Below are positions 22,631 through 22,732 of a stretch of DNA of 22,732 bases, piece by piece; the first letter of the stretch is position 1; each line of letters opens with the position of its first letter. Source of the stretch: an uncultured Prevotella sp. (GTDB taxonomy: Bacteria > Bacteroidota > Bacteroidia > Bacteroidales > Bacteroidaceae); NCBI GenBank assembly GCA_900539625.1, contig UQCW01000046.1, positions 1-22,732 on the forward strand. The letters run 5' to 3'. Made by a program: the position numbers and the translations under genes. The notes under the pieces are model-generated. The model saw nothing but the letters and a program-made list of their open reading frames with translations. It ran no database searches and was not told the DNA's origin.

Positions 22631-22732
22631 TAAGTAATGGTAAGTAGGTGTTCAGAATTAGTTTATATTGAATTGTCGTATTATTTTGTTCCTACAGTTG
22701 TCTTGAAGAAGGAGCGTAGCGGGCTACGTGAC
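22631..22732 (+). mobile_element. Family-1 GA-core element cut by window edge
   Basis: It begins TAAGTAATGGTAAGTAGGTG and follows the full copy at 20329 almost base for base into the core, ending at GGGCTACGTGAC. The differences in the left stem arm (an A to T at the position of an A-G opposition, and a C to T) would each keep or gain a G-U pair if the right arm matches the other copy. Confidence 0.75.

Noticed and set aside
22631..22732. CRISPR-like reading of the recurring sequence
   Set aside because: Copies are kilobases apart, carry terminal inverted repeats and have no regular spacers or cas genes.

Overview
The window looks like a Bacteroidota chromosome, most likely a Prevotella-type (Prevotellaceae) bacterium. 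This rests on Bacteroidota promoter boxes (TAnnTTTG), lipoprotein signal peptides, a TamL-type lipoprotein Omp85, a glycoside hydrolase with a type IX-like C-terminal tail, and a CzcA operon with a small His-rich partner. No tRNA, rRNA, CRISPR array or transposase gene is visible.

Layout. (1) 1-569: 5' part of an unrecognised secreted protein on the minus strand. (2) 570-1358: non-coding, with a 22-bp tandem array and solo ends of dispersed repeats. (3) 1359-3050, minus: a lipobox/TPR/transmembrane/HTH regulator. (4) 9324-3210, minus: a heavy-metal efflux operon of a small His-rich protein, periplasmic adaptor, HME-RND permease and TolC-family outer membrane protein, with a dyad just upstream of the first gene. 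(5) 9753-11495: GH27 alpha-galactosidase-like secreted enzyme. (6) 11655-12407: AlkD-like DNA glycosylase. (7) 12628-19910: a TamB/TamL envelope-assembly pair. (8) 20632-22416: a second TPR/HTH regulator, paralogous to the first and followed by two strong hairpins.

The most unusual content lies between genes. Small repeats without any protein recur through the window. Two full-length copies (20329-20520 and 9490-9675) have different terminal inverted repeats, yet each encloses a long hairpin capped by the same 34-nt core. Four of the five core differences between them are compensatory changes in two predicted base pairs, and the fifth is in the loop. In both long stems every transition-type departure from Watson-Crick pairing is G-U on the core-bearing strand, never A-C. 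This suggests a mobile structured RNA (or single-stranded DNA) module, here called the 'GA-core hairpin element'. A third copy is cut by the right edge. Deletion derivatives lie at 3096-3172 and 11583-11640, and solo ends at several other places. Elements lie upstream of both TPR/HTH regulators, of the efflux operon, of the GH27 gene and of the alkD-like gene, so they may affect expression of their neighbours.
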